A stretch of 64,000 nucleotides of DNA, from NCBI RefSeq assembly GCF_049680855.1, contig NZ_JBMPGS010000002.1:1-64000 (forward strand), read 5' to 3'. Positions 15,991 to 25,101 of the stretch are shown here, one piece after another. The position numbers were made by a program, and so were the translations under genes. The stretch is from Salinimicrobium sp049680855. GTDB lineage: Bacteria; Bacteroidota; Bacteroidia; Flavobacteriales; Flavobacteriaceae. The notes under the pieces were generated by a model that saw nothing but the letters and a program-made list of their open reading frames with translations, was not told the origin of the DNA and ran no database searches. The stretch's first letter is position 1; every line of letters begins with the position of its first letter.

Positions 15991-17556
15991 ATGGAAACAA
16001 CTACTATAATTATCCTTTCGGTTCTAATTGGTCTTGGAATAGGCTTTGCCATTGCAAAGATGCTAGAAAGGAAAAAGGCTTCTAAAATTATTCAACGGGC
16101 TAAAAAATCTGCCGCAGGAATCCTCAAGGAAGCAAAGCAGGAGGCTGAAAGCACGAAAAAAGACAAGATTCTACAGGCAAAAGAAAAATTCATTGAACTT
16201 AAAGCGGAACACGAAAAGGTTATTCTGGGGAGAGATAAGAAGATCGCTGATGCCGAAAAAAGGATTAGGGATAAAGAATCCCAGGTTTCCAGTGAACTGG
16301 CGAAAAATAAGAACTTAAACAAAGATCTCGAAGCTAAGATCGAAGATTACAACCATCGTAATGAGTTTCTTGAAAAGAAGCAGGAGGAAATCGAAAAGCT
16401 TCACAATAGTAAAGTACAGCAACTGGAAGTGATCTCCGGACTTTCGGGAGAAGAGGCCAAAGCCCAACTTGTGGAATCCCTGAAGGACGCTGCAAAAGCA
16501 GATGCCATGGCTTTGGTGCAGGACACTATTGAAGAGGCTAAACTTACAGCCCAACAGGAAGCTAAAAAGATCATCATCAATACCATTCAACGCATTGGGA
16601 CAGAAGAGGCTATTGATAATTGTGTTTCTGTTTTCAACCTGGAAAGTGATGACGTTAAAGGGCGCATTATTGGTAGAGAAGGTAGGAACATACGTGCGAT
16701 TGAAGCAGCCACCGGCGTGGAAATAATAGTGGATGACACCCCTGAAGCCATTATTCTGTCCTGTTTTGATTCCGTGAGACGAGAAGTAGCACGTTTATCC
16801 CTTCATAAATTAGTTACAGATGGTAGAATTCACCCTGCCAGAATCGAGGAAGTGGTGAAGAAAACCACAAAACAAATTGAAGAGGAGATCATTGAAGTAG
16901 GAAAACGAACGGTGATAGACCTCGGTATCCACGGTTTGCATCCTGAATTAATAAGAATAGTTGGAAGAATGAAATATCGTTCTTCATACGGTCAAAACCT
17001 GTTACAGCATTCACGCGAAGTGGCGAAGCTTTGTGGAGTAATGGCTGCGGAACTAGGTCTTAACCCAAAACTTGCAAAAAGGGCAGGATTACTGCACGAT
17101 ATTGGTAAAGTACCCGATGCTGAAACTGAAGTGCCACACGCCATTTTAGGAATGCAGTGGGCAGAGAAATTTGGTGAGAAACCAGATGTTTGTAACGCTA
17201 TTGGAGCTCACCATGACGAAATAGAAATGAATTCTTTACTCTCGCCAATTGTTCAGGTTTGCGATGCTATTAGCGGCGCGAGACCAGGAGCAAGGAGACA
17301 GGTCCTTGACTCATACATCCAAAGATTGAAGGATCTTGAAGATATTGCTTTTGGGTTTAACGGAGTTAAAAAAGCATATGCTATCCAGGCAGGTAGGGAA
17401 CTGCGAGTGATCGTGGAAAGCGAAAAAGTTACCGATGATAAAGCGGCAAATCTTTCGTTTGAAATTTCTCAAAAAATCCAGACAGATATGACTTATCCAG
17501 GACAGGTAAAGATCACGGTAATTAGGGAAACCAGGGCTGTAAATATCGCCAAGTAA
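15991..17556 (+). CDS. rny: Ribonuclease Y
   Basis: A 521-residue membrane-anchored endoribonuclease that starts mRNA decay. It shows one N-terminal membrane segment (residues 3-22), a long coiled coil (about 30-190) rich in K and E, a KH domain around GRIIGREGRNIRAIEAATGVE, and an HD domain with HSREVAKLCG and LLHDIGKVPD, where the His-Asp pair binds the metal. Length matches the family. It follows the 6S RNA terminator and ends at a strong terminator of its own. Confidence 0.95.
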   Translation: METTTIIILSVLIGLGIGFAIAKMLERKKASKIIQRAKKSAAGILKEAKQEAESTKKDKILQAKEKFIELKAEHEKVILGRDKKIADAEKRIRDKESQVSSELAKNKNLNKDLEAKIEDYNHRNEFLEKKQEEIEKLHNSKVQQLEVISGLSGEEAKAQLVESLKDAAKADAMALVQDTIEEAKLTAQQEAKKIIINTIQRIGTEEAIDNCVSVFNLESDDVKGRIIGREGRNIRAIEAATGVEIIVDDTPEAIILSCFDSVRREVARLSLHKLVTDGRIHPARIEEVVKKTTKQIEEEIIEVGKRTVIDLGIHGLHPELIRIVGRMKYRSSYGQNLLQHSREVAKLCGVMAAELGLNPKLAKRAGLLHDIGKVPDAETEVPHAILGMQWAEKFGEKPDVCNAIGAHHDEIEMNSLLSPIVQVCDAISGARPGARRQVLDSYIQRLKDLEDIAFGFNGVKKAYAIQAGRELRVIVESEKVTDDKAANLSFEISQKIQTDMTYPGQVKITVIRETRAVNIAK

Positions 17557-17586
17557 TATAAGCTACATCAATAGTGATATAAGGAA

Positions 17587-17619
17587 TCCTGCTTTTGTTT
17601 AACAAAAGCAGGATTTTTT
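17587..17619 (+). terminator. rny terminator
   Basis: An 11-bp stem (17587-17597 with 17603-17613) and a 5-base loop are followed by six T. It lies 30 bases after the rny stop codon. Confidence 0.85.
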
Positions 17620-17808
17620 GTTTACAGATTTTATTGAAATGCTAATTTCTTGAGCTTCAGCAACGAATTCTTATCACAAGAATAACACATTTTTAGAGGT
17701 TAATTAACTTGTATTCAATTCATTGATGAGTACCTTGAATGGAACTTCGAAGGTGAAAATCAAGACACTATTTTCCTTCGGATATTACTAACCTTTAAAA
17801 CTTTAAAT

Positions 17809-18675
17809 ATGTTTTACCACGATGGAAAGCTTCAGTATGAAGTGAAAGTTGACAAGCCTAATCCCCAATTTGCTAAAATGCTGCAACAGGCCATTGGCGG
17901 CATTGAAGGAGAAATGAAAGTATGCCTGCAGTATTTATTCCAGGCCTGGAATGCGAGAGGACCTGCAAAATACAGGGATATGTTGCTGGATACCGGAACA
18001 GAGGAAATGGCTCATATTGAATTACTGGCTACAGCAGTTGCCCTTAATCTTGAAGGAGCACCAAACGAACTTAAAGATGAGATTGCTGAAGGTAGCCCTT
18101 TCATGGAGCAGGTAATGGGCGGGGCAAACCCTAGACATATTCTTTCTTCTGGAATGGGAGCAATGGCTGTAGATGCGAGTGGTGTACCTTTCAACGGCTC
18201 CTGGGTGATAGGAACCGGGAATATGGCAGCAGATATGTACGCTAATGTAACGGCAGAATCTGCAGGACGTGTATTGGCTACCCGATTGTGGAAATCAACA
18301 GAAGATAAAGGAATGAAAGACATGCTTTCCTTCCTTATTGCCCGAGATACCATGCATCAAAATCAATGGTTGGCGGTACTGGAAGAACTTGGAGGTTTAA
18401 ATGGTAATCATCCTATTCCAAATACATTCCCTCAAGCCGATGAAAACAAGAACTTCAACTATAACTTCATTTCAACCAAAATAGATGGCGAGAGTAAAGC
18501 GAAAGGTAGGTGGAGCGAAGGGAAATCAATAGACGGTAAAGGAGAATTTAGTTTCGACAAAGCGAAACCTTTTGGAAAAGAACCTAATTTAGGTGCACCA
18601 CATCCTTCTGGCTTTGCCCAAAAAGAGCAAATGACAGGTGGTTTAAAAGATAAAGTAAAAAAGATCATCGATTAA
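17809..18675 (+). CDS. Manganese catalase family protein
   Basis: A 288-residue dimanganese catalase of the ferritin-like fold, which breaks down hydrogen peroxide. The metal ligands are all visible: E35, E66, H69 (in TEEMAHIE), E150 (TAESAGR) and H183 (RDTMHQNQW). The C-terminal 60 residues form the usual extended tail (GAPHPSGFAQKEQM). No secretion signal, so cytosolic. It stands alone; the 190 bases upstream show no clean -7 box, so a special regulator or sigma factor is possible. Confidence 0.93.
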   Translation: MFYHDGKLQYEVKVDKPNPQFAKMLQQAIGGIEGEMKVCLQYLFQAWNARGPAKYRDMLLDTGTEEMAHIELLATAVALNLEGAPNELKDEIAEGSPFMEQVMGGANPRHILSSGMGAMAVDASGVPFNGSWVIGTGNMAADMYANVTAESAGRVLATRLWKSTEDKGMKDMLSFLIARDTMHQNQWLAVLEELGGLNGNHPIPNTFPQADENKNFNYNFISTKIDGESKAKGRWSEGKSIDGKGEFSFDKAKPFGKEPNLGAPHPSGFAQKEQMTGGLKDKVKKIID

Positions 18676-18709
18676 TCATTACCTGTCTTTAATACTCTAA
18701 TTACTTTTT

Positions 18710-18737
18710 AAGGGTGCATTTTAAATGTACCCTTTTC
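18710..18737 (+). terminator. Mn catalase terminator
   Basis: An 11-bp stem (18710-18720 with 18724-18734, one G-T pair) with a TTA loop, followed by TTC. Located 35 bases after the Mn catalase stop codon. Confidence 0.65.
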
Positions 18738-18760
18738 TAATATCAAAATAAAATTCTACC

Positions 18761-19192
18761 ATGTCTGGAAAACAACTTCTAATAGTTTTATGCTTAATAA
18801 CTATTTTTTATCCCGGATATTCTATTTATCAACTTGAGGCGGCAATCCAGCTTCAGGAAAATGCTGCATTAGCTCAAAACAGGCTCCTTCATTTTCAAAT
18901 AAGCATTTGGATCGTGTGGGTAATTTATATTTTAGCTGCGATCTACTATAAATGGGTTAAAAAGGGCAATTTTCTATTCTATTTTACCTACGGATTTCTT
19001 TTAATAGCTTTTGGTCTCTTTGGTTTTTACACACAGGTAGTGGTGAACGATTTCAACCTTTCTTCTCCCTTTCGGGATCAATACAGCCACGGAATTTTCA
19101 CTGCAGTTCAAAACATAGTCATTTCGGGGGCTTTAACGGCTTTTTTACAGGCTGCGGTGTGGTGGTTTACCAGGAAATGGCATCGAAAATGA
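18761..19192 (+). CDS. Four-segment membrane protein of unknown function
   Basis: A 143-residue protein with four hydrophobic segments (about 5-22, 46-65, 70-92 and 115-135) and a short basic tail (FTRKWHRK). I do not recognise a family. It lies after the Mn catalase terminator and is convergent with pncA with only 17 bases between, so it is probably transcribed alone or by read-through from the catalase gene. Confidence 0.6.
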   Translation: MSGKQLLIVLCLITIFYPGYSIYQLEAAIQLQENAALAQNRLLHFQISIWIVWVIYILAAIYYKWVKKGNFLFYFTYGFLLIAFGLFGFYTQVVVNDFNLSSPFRDQYSHGIFTAVQNIVISGALTAFLQAAVWWFTRKWHRK

Positions 19193-19209
19193 AAAGAACT
19201 GCTGAAGAA

Positions 19210-19830
19210 TTACCGATAAGTATTTAAAATATCTTTGGAATGGACGATTTTTCCTCCTTTTTTGAGGATATCTTCTTTAGCTTTTTGATAATCAGAAGTA
19301 TCTAAAGGTTTTGAAGCATCTTCAATCAAAGTGGCAGTAAAACCTTCTTTTAAAGCATCAAGAAGAGTAAAGTAAACGCATATGTCACCTGCCAGCCCGC
19401 AGAAATAGAGTTCAGAAGTGCCTTTTTCTTTAAGATATCCTGCAAGGCCAGTGCTTTTTTTATGTCCGTTGTCATAAAATCCGCTGTAGCTGTCAATTTC
19501 CGGGTCCATTCCCTTTCGAAAAATGGCCTCTATAGGCCTGTTCTCAAGATAGGATACAAAATCTGCTCCCGGTGTATCCTGAATACAATGATCTGGCCAC
19601 AGCTTTTGTTCCAGCCCTTCTAATTCAATTATATCAAAGGTTTGCTTATTTTCATGATTAGAAGCAAAACTTTTATGGTTATTTGGGTGCCAGTCCTGAG
19701 TTGCCACGATAAGTTCAAAATGGGGCAGGAGATCATTAATTATGGGGACTACCTCATTCCCTTTAGGAACTGCAAGTGCACCGCCGGGAATAAAATCATT
19801 TTGAACATCTACAATTACCAGAGTTTTCAT
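19210..19830 (-). CDS. pncA: Nicotinamidase
   Basis: A 206-residue isochorismatase-fold amidohydrolase that turns nicotinamide into nicotinate for NAD salvage. The catalytic triad is D8 (VDVQNDF), K106 (FRKGMD) and C151 (GDICVYFT); metal ligands D46, H48 (TQDWHPNNH) and H81 (WPDHC) are present. It begins two bases after the pncB stop codon, so both are made from one mRNA and catalyse consecutive steps. Confidence 0.94.
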   Translation of the reverse strand: MKTLVIVDVQNDFIPGGALAVPKGNEVVPIINDLLPHFELIVATQDWHPNNHKSFASNHENKQTFDIIELEGLEQKLWPDHCIQDTPGADFVSYLENRPIEAIFRKGMDPEIDSYSGFYDNGHKKSTGLAGYLKEKGTSELYFCGLAGDICVYFTLLDALKEGFTATLIEDASKPLDTSDYQKAKEDILKKGGKIVHSKDILNTYR

Positions 19831-19832
19831 GA

Positions 19833-21239
19833 TTAATTCATTTTATGTGCTTTCAAGATGCTATCTCTGCTCTGCTTTAGGTCTTCGCTAATTCCAACTT
19901 TGTAGATATGTGGATTAAAAAAACGTTTATATTCAGGAGGTAATTTCTTCAGTCTTTGATAACTGAAATTTTTTATTTCATCCAAAGTTTTTGGGGCGGT
20001 TGTTCTTTTACCGTTTTCCATAACTTTTTCGAGTATAATTTCAGTATTTCTTCCATTCAGAGAAAGGAACTTCAGCGGATCAGAAATATGATGCATCATT
20101 TCAAAAACCTTTTCCCCGGCCATTGTAATAATATCGGCACCGCTAAAATTACCTTCGGAATCCAGAATTCTGTGAACTTCCTTTTTGTGAGGCAAGGTCA
20201 CTTTTTTGATAGTTTCAGAAAGTTTGATGTTTGGTTTTCCATCAAAAAAAGCAAGTTTGTATACTCCGTCCAGTGCAGCATCAGGATGACCCGTCACAAG
20301 ATTTGTACCCACTCCAAAGATATCTATTGGCGCTTCCTGGTCAAGTAAGCTTTTAATCAAATGTTCATCTAGTTGATTGGATACTGCAATCTTAACGTAA
20401 TTCAAACCGGCTTCGTCGAGCAGTTGCCGGGATTTTCTTGCCAGATATGCAAGATCGCCACTGTCCAGCCTGATTCCTTTTAAGCGCTGCCCCTTTTCCT
20501 CCATCTCTTTTCCTACCAAAATTGCATTGGGTACCCCACTTTTTAAGGTGTCATAGGTGTCAACCAGTAAAACAGAATTTTCAGGATGAACTTCAGCAAA
20601 ATCCCGGAAAGCCTGTAGCTCATTTTCATAGCTCTGTATAAAAGAATGCGCCATGGTTCCGGAAACAGGAATGTTAAAATCCCTTCCTGCCCGTGTGTTA
20701 CTACTGGCATCAAAGCCGCCTATGACAGCTGCCCGACTGGCATAATAACCTCCGGGGCCCTGTGCCCGGCGAAGACCAAAGTCTATAAGTGTTTTACCTT
20801 TCGCCTGGATGGCCATTCTGCTGGCTTTTGTGGCTATCAGGGTTTGGAAATTTAAGATGTTTAGAAGAAAAGTTTCAATTATTTGAGCTTCAATAATATT
20901 TGCCTCCACCCGCAGAATAGGTTCAGAAGGAAAAACAAGTTCTCCTTCTCGCATACTGTAAATATTTCCCCGGAATTTGAAATCTTTCAGGTACTCCAAA
21001 TATTTTTCATCCAGGTTCAGGCTTTTCAGAAATTCAAGATCCGCTTCAGAAAACTTAAAGTTCTCCAGGATCTCCAGAATATTTTCCAGACCTGCAAACA
21101 CCGCATACCCACCGTTAAAGGGTAACTTTCTAAAAAAATAGTCAAAAGTGGCTTTTTTCGATGTCTGCCTTTTTGAAAAAAAAACCTGCCCCATGGCAAT
21201 CTGGTACTGGTCTGTATAACTACCTGTAAAATCTAACAT
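19833..21239 (-). CDS. pncB: Nicotinate phosphoribosyltransferase
   Basis: A 468-residue enzyme that joins nicotinate to PRPP, giving nicotinate mononucleotide (Preiss-Handler route). Visible family features are the N-terminal DFTGSYTDQYQIAMG, FGLRRAQGPGGYYASRAA around residues 150-167, GTMAHSFIQ with the phospho-relay histidine, and RLDSGDLAYL and VGTNLVTG in the barrel. It lies directly before pncA. The 120 bases upstream lack a perfect -7 box. Confidence 0.92.
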   Translation of the reverse strand: MLDFTGSYTDQYQIAMGQVFFSKRQTSKKATFDYFFRKLPFNGGYAVFAGLENILEILENFKFSEADLEFLKSLNLDEKYLEYLKDFKFRGNIYSMREGELVFPSEPILRVEANIIEAQIIETFLLNILNFQTLIATKASRMAIQAKGKTLIDFGLRRAQGPGGYYASRAAVIGGFDASSNTRAGRDFNIPVSGTMAHSFIQSYENELQAFRDFAEVHPENSVLLVDTYDTLKSGVPNAILVGKEMEEKGQRLKGIRLDSGDLAYLARKSRQLLDEAGLNYVKIAVSNQLDEHLIKSLLDQEAPIDIFGVGTNLVTGHPDAALDGVYKLAFFDGKPNIKLSETIKKVTLPHKKEVHRILDSEGNFSGADIITMAGEKVFEMMHHISDPLKFLSLNGRNTEIILEKVMENGKRTTAPKTLDEIKNFSYQRLKKLPPEYKRFFNPHIYKVGISEDLKQSRDSILKAHKMN

Positions 21240-21359
21240 TTCTTATTCTTGGTTTGGCGCCCTGTGGACTATAACTTACTGCCATTTTCAATTTACAAAA
21301 ATTCTTGGGGAACAACAGCTCAATTTCTTTGAGTTTAGAGGGAATGTCGAAAAATGTGA

Positions 21360-22256
21360 TTATTCATTTGTCTTCTCCAGGTATTCCTCTTCTTTATGCA
21401 TGTCAAGTCGATAAGAAACTCCCAGAGCAACCTGCCATCTTGAGGGGGTTTCTTTAAAATTTATAAGACCTGAGACATCTGCCTGGAAATTGCGGTGAAA
21501 GAGATAGGCGAGACCGGCTCTGGCTATTTCGTCACTGTATATATCACTGATAATGGTCTGGAATTCTCCAAAAGCTGCAAATTTAGAGCTAAAAGAATGG
21601 GTCAAGGTTGCAATCCCCATATAGGTAGGAAACTCCTGCCCAATTTTGTCTGCTATAACATTGGTAACAAAAACCCATCCGCCGTTCCAGTTGTGCTGGG
21701 TAATTAAAGCTACTTTAGGACTCAGCTGCCCTTCTCCCTGGTACAAGTAAGGATTGTCTTTAAAGGAATAATTGGCACCTGCATAAAGTGAGACTGCGGG
21801 AATGAGTTTACGCCAGTCAAAACGTTGGTTGGCCTTCCAGCTGTACAAATTTACTTTTCTGTCCTGCCAGGTTTTATAGGGATCAAATACGAGGTATTTA
21901 ATTCCCAGGGTATTGGTTTCAAAGTCGCGTATTTGATAACTTTCTTCTTCACCGGCTACAATATAGTTTGTGGTGCTGGAAAGAAAAGATCCTGAAAAAT
22001 TGATTTCCAGCTGTTCAAAAAGGACTCCAAAGCGAAGTTCATAATCTATTCCCCAAAGATCCGTGGTTGTATTTAGCAGATTGTGCTGGTCTTCTCCAAA
22101 TTTTCCTCCTGTTTCCAGTTGTAATACTCCTGTTCCTACAGAGAATGCGCCCTGTGAATTTCCCGGACGGTTTGAATTTATGGTCTCGGTATACTGGGCT
22201 TGAATTGAAAAGCTTCCGAAGATAAGAAAAAGTAAAAAGATGCGGGAGAGCTGCAT
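21360..22256 (-). CDS. Outer-membrane transporter-like beta-barrel protein
   Basis: A 298-residue protein with a signal peptide (MQLSRIFLLFLIFGSFSIQAQ region) followed by a beta-barrel pattern. NRPGNSQGAFSVGTGVLQLETG, the alternating strands, and the C-terminal GVSYRLD resemble the group annotated as transporter or phenol-degradation MetA-like outer membrane proteins. ATG 22256 is chosen because it begins the signal peptide; the open frame extends 51 codons further without one and crosses the promoter. Substrate unknown. Divergent from DUF4834. Confidence 0.75.
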   Translation of the reverse strand: MQLSRIFLLFLIFGSFSIQAQYTETINSNRPGNSQGAFSVGTGVLQLETGGKFGEDQHNLLNTTTDLWGIDYELRFGVLFEQLEINFSGSFLSSTTNYIVAGEEESYQIRDFETNTLGIKYLVFDPYKTWQDRKVNLYSWKANQRFDWRKLIPAVSLYAGANYSFKDNPYLYQGEGQLSPKVALITQHNWNGGWVFVTNVIADKIGQEFPTYMGIATLTHSFSSKFAAFGEFQTIISDIYSDEIARAGLAYLFHRNFQADVSGLINFKETPSRWQVALGVSYRLDMHKEEEYLEKTNE

Positions 22257-22279
22257 AATACGGACCAATTTGTTCGACT

Positions 22280-22287
22280 CAAATATA
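22280..22287 (-). promoter_or_regulatory. -7 promoter box for the outer-membrane protein gene
   Basis: The minus strand reads TATATTTG (TAnnTTTG), 23 bases before ATG 22256. It supports the short start of that gene. Confidence 0.45.
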
Positions 22288-22362
22288 GATATTTCTATAT
22301 TTTTTTGGCCTGGAATGGTGGTTTTCTTTAGGCAGAATAGTAATTTTACCAAAAATTTAATA

Positions 22363-22641
22363 ATGTACGAAGCTTCATTTTCTGAAGTGATTAGGGTGAT
22401 TCTAATCATTCTTGTTATCTACTTCGGAATTAAAATACTTATTCGCTGGTTTGGTCCGCTTCTAATGAAATATATACTGCGGAAGGTGGGAAAGCAGTTT
22501 GAAAAGAAATTTAACCAGTTTGATACTTCTGGCAGAGCCAAAAAAAGAGAAGGAGATGTAACGATCGATAAGAAACCGAAAAACAAAAGGAAATCTAACA
22601 ATGACGTGGGTGAATATATCGATTATGAAGAAATTGACTAA
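22363..22641 (+). CDS. DUF4834 family protein
   Basis: A 92-residue protein with one N-terminal membrane segment (about 9-30), then a basic amphipathic region and a hydrophilic tail ending GEYIDYEEID. This pattern is the DUF4834 family, which stands before YfhO genes in flavobacteria. The longer open frame to 22240 lacks similarity and overlaps the divergent promoter, so ATG 22363 is used. It is the first gene of the YfhO-glycosyltransferase-flippase operon. Function unknown; an inner-membrane accessory role is a guess. Confidence 0.8.
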   Translation: MYEASFSEVIRVILIILVIYFGIKILIRWFGPLLMKYILRKVGKQFEKKFNQFDTSGRAKKREGDVTIDKKPKNKRKSNNDVGEYIDYEEID

Positions 22642-22665
22642 TTTCCCTTCCAAAATGTACTTTTT

Positions 22666-25086
22666 ATGAGTGGTTCTATAAAGCGATTTCTCCCTCACTT
22701 AGCAGTTCTTGCAGGTTTTATTATTATTTCACTTGCATATTTTTATCCGGTTCTGCAGGGAAAAGAGATTTTCCAAAGTGATATCGCCCAGTATATTGGC
22801 ATGGCCAAGGAGCAAAATGACTTTAGGGAGAGAACAGGGCAGGAGCCTTACTGGACAGATGCTGCTTTTGGTGGGATGCCCACCTACCAGTTAGGCGCCA
22901 ATTATCCTCATAATTACATCAAGAAGCTTGATCGTACCCTACGATTTTTACCTCGTCCTGCAGATTATCTATTTCTTTATTTTATTGGGATTTACATCCT
23001 GTTACTTGTTCTAAAACTTGACTATAAACTGGCATTTTTGGGTGCCCTTGCTTTCGGATTTTCTACTTATCTTATAATAATACTTGGCGTGGGTCACAAT
23101 GCAAAGGCACATGCCATTGCTTATATGCCGTGGGTTCTTGGCGGAATTCTGCTTTGCTTCAGAAACAGATTTAATCCGGGGTTTCTACTTTTAGCCTTTG
23201 GAATGGCCCTGGAAATTAGTGCGAATCACTTCCAGATGACCTATTACCTTCTCTTGCTTGTCATTGTACTGGGAATCGTCTATCTCATTGATGCTTACAG
23301 GAAAAAGATCCTTCCGCAGTATTTTAAAGCTTTGGGAGTAATGGTTGCTGCCGTCGTTCTCGCTATTGGAGCAAACGCTACAAATCTACTGGCAACGCAG
23401 GAGTATGCGGAATTTAGTACACGTGGAGACAGGGGTCTCACCATCACGCCCGAAGGAGCAGAAGACAAACCTGCAGGTCTTGATTATTCCTATATTACTG
23501 AATATAGTTATGGTGTCCTGGAAAGCTTAAACCTTTTTATTCCAAGGTTTATGGGTGGTTCCAGCGCAGAAGATGTGGGAACAGAATCTAAAATGTATGC
23601 TGCTTTATTAAAAGTAGGAGCAAGCCCTGCACAGGCAGCCAATTTTGCCCAGTCTGCGCCAACTTATTGGGGAGATCAACCTTTTGTTGGAGCGCCGGCT
23701 TATATTGGTGCAACTGTAATCTTTTTCTTCATTTTTGCGCTGTACCTTGTAAAGGGGCGTTTAAAATGGTGGATCGTGGGAGGTTCTATTCTCGCACTTT
23801 TACTGTCCTGGGGTAAAAACTTCGGTCTGTTAACAGACTTTTTCATTGACTTTGTACCAATGTACAATAAGTTCAGGGCGGTATCATCTATCCAGGTGAT
23901 TATTGAACTATGCGTCCCGGTTCTTGCCGTGGTTGGTTTATCAAAGCTTTTTTATTCTTCAGAAGCAAAAGATGTGAAATTGCATGCCTTAAAATGGGCA
24001 ACGATCATCACCGGCGGACTTTCAGTAATCTTTCTCTTGTTTAAATCGATTCTCTTTGATTTTTCAGCAACAGGCGACGGCGCAATGCTGCAGCAATTGG
24101 GTCCCGATTTTTTAAGGGCTTTAAAAGAGGATAGAAAAGCGGTTTTTACGGCAGATACTTTCAGATCACTCATTTTTGTTCTCTTTTCTGCGGCGGTGAT
24201 CTGGTTTTACTTAAAAGAGAAATTGAGCAGAAATCTATCAATTGTTCTTTTTGCTGTCTTAATTGTAGTAGATCTTGTAGGAGTAGATCGTAGGTATGTC
24301 AATAATGATGATTTTGTGAACTCCCGAATGGTAAACCAGCCCTTCCAGGCGAACCAGGCAGATTTACAGATCATGCAGGACGATGGACATTACAGAGTTT
24401 TTGATCTCTCCGGAAATCCGTTTAACACTGCAAGAACTTCTTACTTTCATAATTCTATTGGTGGCTATCATGCGGCCAAACCTGGAAGAATGCAGGAGTT
24501 GTACGATTTCTATATCTCCCAGAACAATATGAAAGTGTTGAATATGTTAAACACCAAATATTTCATAGTTCCTACCGAAGAAGGTGTGGTGGCCCAACAA
24601 AATCCTGAAACCCTCGGAAATGCCTGGTTTGTTGAAGATATTCAGCTGGTTGAAAATGCCAATGAGGAAATTCTTGCTCTGGAGAACTTTGATGCTTCAG
24701 AAACGGCAGTTGTGAATGAAAACTTCAGAGAATATCTTCCCAAATTGAATTTCAAAAAGGATGCTGCTGTGACCATTGAACTGGTAAATTATGAACCCAA
24801 TGAAATTTTGTACAGGTATTCAGCAAAGGAGGAGCAGCTAGCGGTCTTTTCAGAAATATATTATCCTCATGGCTGGCAGGCCTATATTGATGGTGAACCT
24901 GCACCGCACTTTAGGGCGAATTACACCCTTAGAGCGATGGTTTTGCCTGCCGGGGAGCATGAGGTTACCTTCAGCTTTGAGCCCGAAGTCGTTGAAACTG
25001 GCAGTTCAATTGCTCTTGTAAGTTCTTTATTGCTGGGAATTTTGCTTATAGGAGGCATCGTTTTCAGTTACAGGAACAAGGAATAA
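22666..25086 (+). CDS. YfhO family membrane protein
   Basis: An 806-residue protein with about a dozen membrane segments in the first 540 residues, then a soluble domain (about 555-775) and a last membrane segment. It fits the YfhO family, GT-C-like proteins thought to add sugars to lipid-linked or surface polymers from a polyprenyl donor. The extracytoplasmic loop after the first segment includes FQSDIAQY, and SANHFQMTYYLLL is typical of the family. The genes on either side (DUF4834, GT4, flippase) point to envelope polysaccharide assembly. Confidence 0.87.
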   Translation: MSGSIKRFLPHLAVLAGFIIISLAYFYPVLQGKEIFQSDIAQYIGMAKEQNDFRERTGQEPYWTDAAFGGMPTYQLGANYPHNYIKKLDRTLRFLPRPADYLFLYFIGIYILLLVLKLDYKLAFLGALAFGFSTYLIIILGVGHNAKAHAIAYMPWVLGGILLCFRNRFNPGFLLLAFGMALEISANHFQMTYYLLLLVIVLGIVYLIDAYRKKILPQYFKALGVMVAAVVLAIGANATNLLATQEYAEFSTRGDRGLTITPEGAEDKPAGLDYSYITEYSYGVLESLNLFIPRFMGGSSAEDVGTESKMYAALLKVGASPAQAANFAQSAPTYWGDQPFVGAPAYIGATVIFFFIFALYLVKGRLKWWIVGGSILALLLSWGKNFGLLTDFFIDFVPMYNKFRAVSSIQVIIELCVPVLAVVGLSKLFYSSEAKDVKLHALKWATIITGGLSVIFLLFKSILFDFSATGDGAMLQQLGPDFLRALKEDRKAVFTADTFRSLIFVLFSAAVIWFYLKEKLSRNLSIVLFAVLIVVDLVGVDRRYVNNDDFVNSRMVNQPFQANQADLQIMQDDGHYRVFDLSGNPFNTARTSYFHNSIGGYHAAKPGRMQELYDFYISQNNMKVLNMLNTKYFIVPTEEGVVAQQNPETLGNAWFVEDIQLVENANEEILALENFDASETAVVNENFREYLPKLNFKKDAAVTIELVNYEPNEILYRYSAKEEQLAVFSEIYYPHGWQAYIDGEPAPHFRANYTLRAMVLPAGEHEVTFSFEPEVVETGSSIALVSSLLLGILLIGGIVFSYRNKE

Positions 25087-25101
25087 TTAATAGGTCAGCC
25101 T

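Noticed and set aside
21240..21359. A minus-strand frame of about 45 codons runs from after the outer-membrane protein gene into pncB (FFDIPSKLKEIELL...).
   Set aside because: It has no normal start codon before residue 24 and no recognised similarity. It may be a gene remnant or chance, so it is not listed as a gene.
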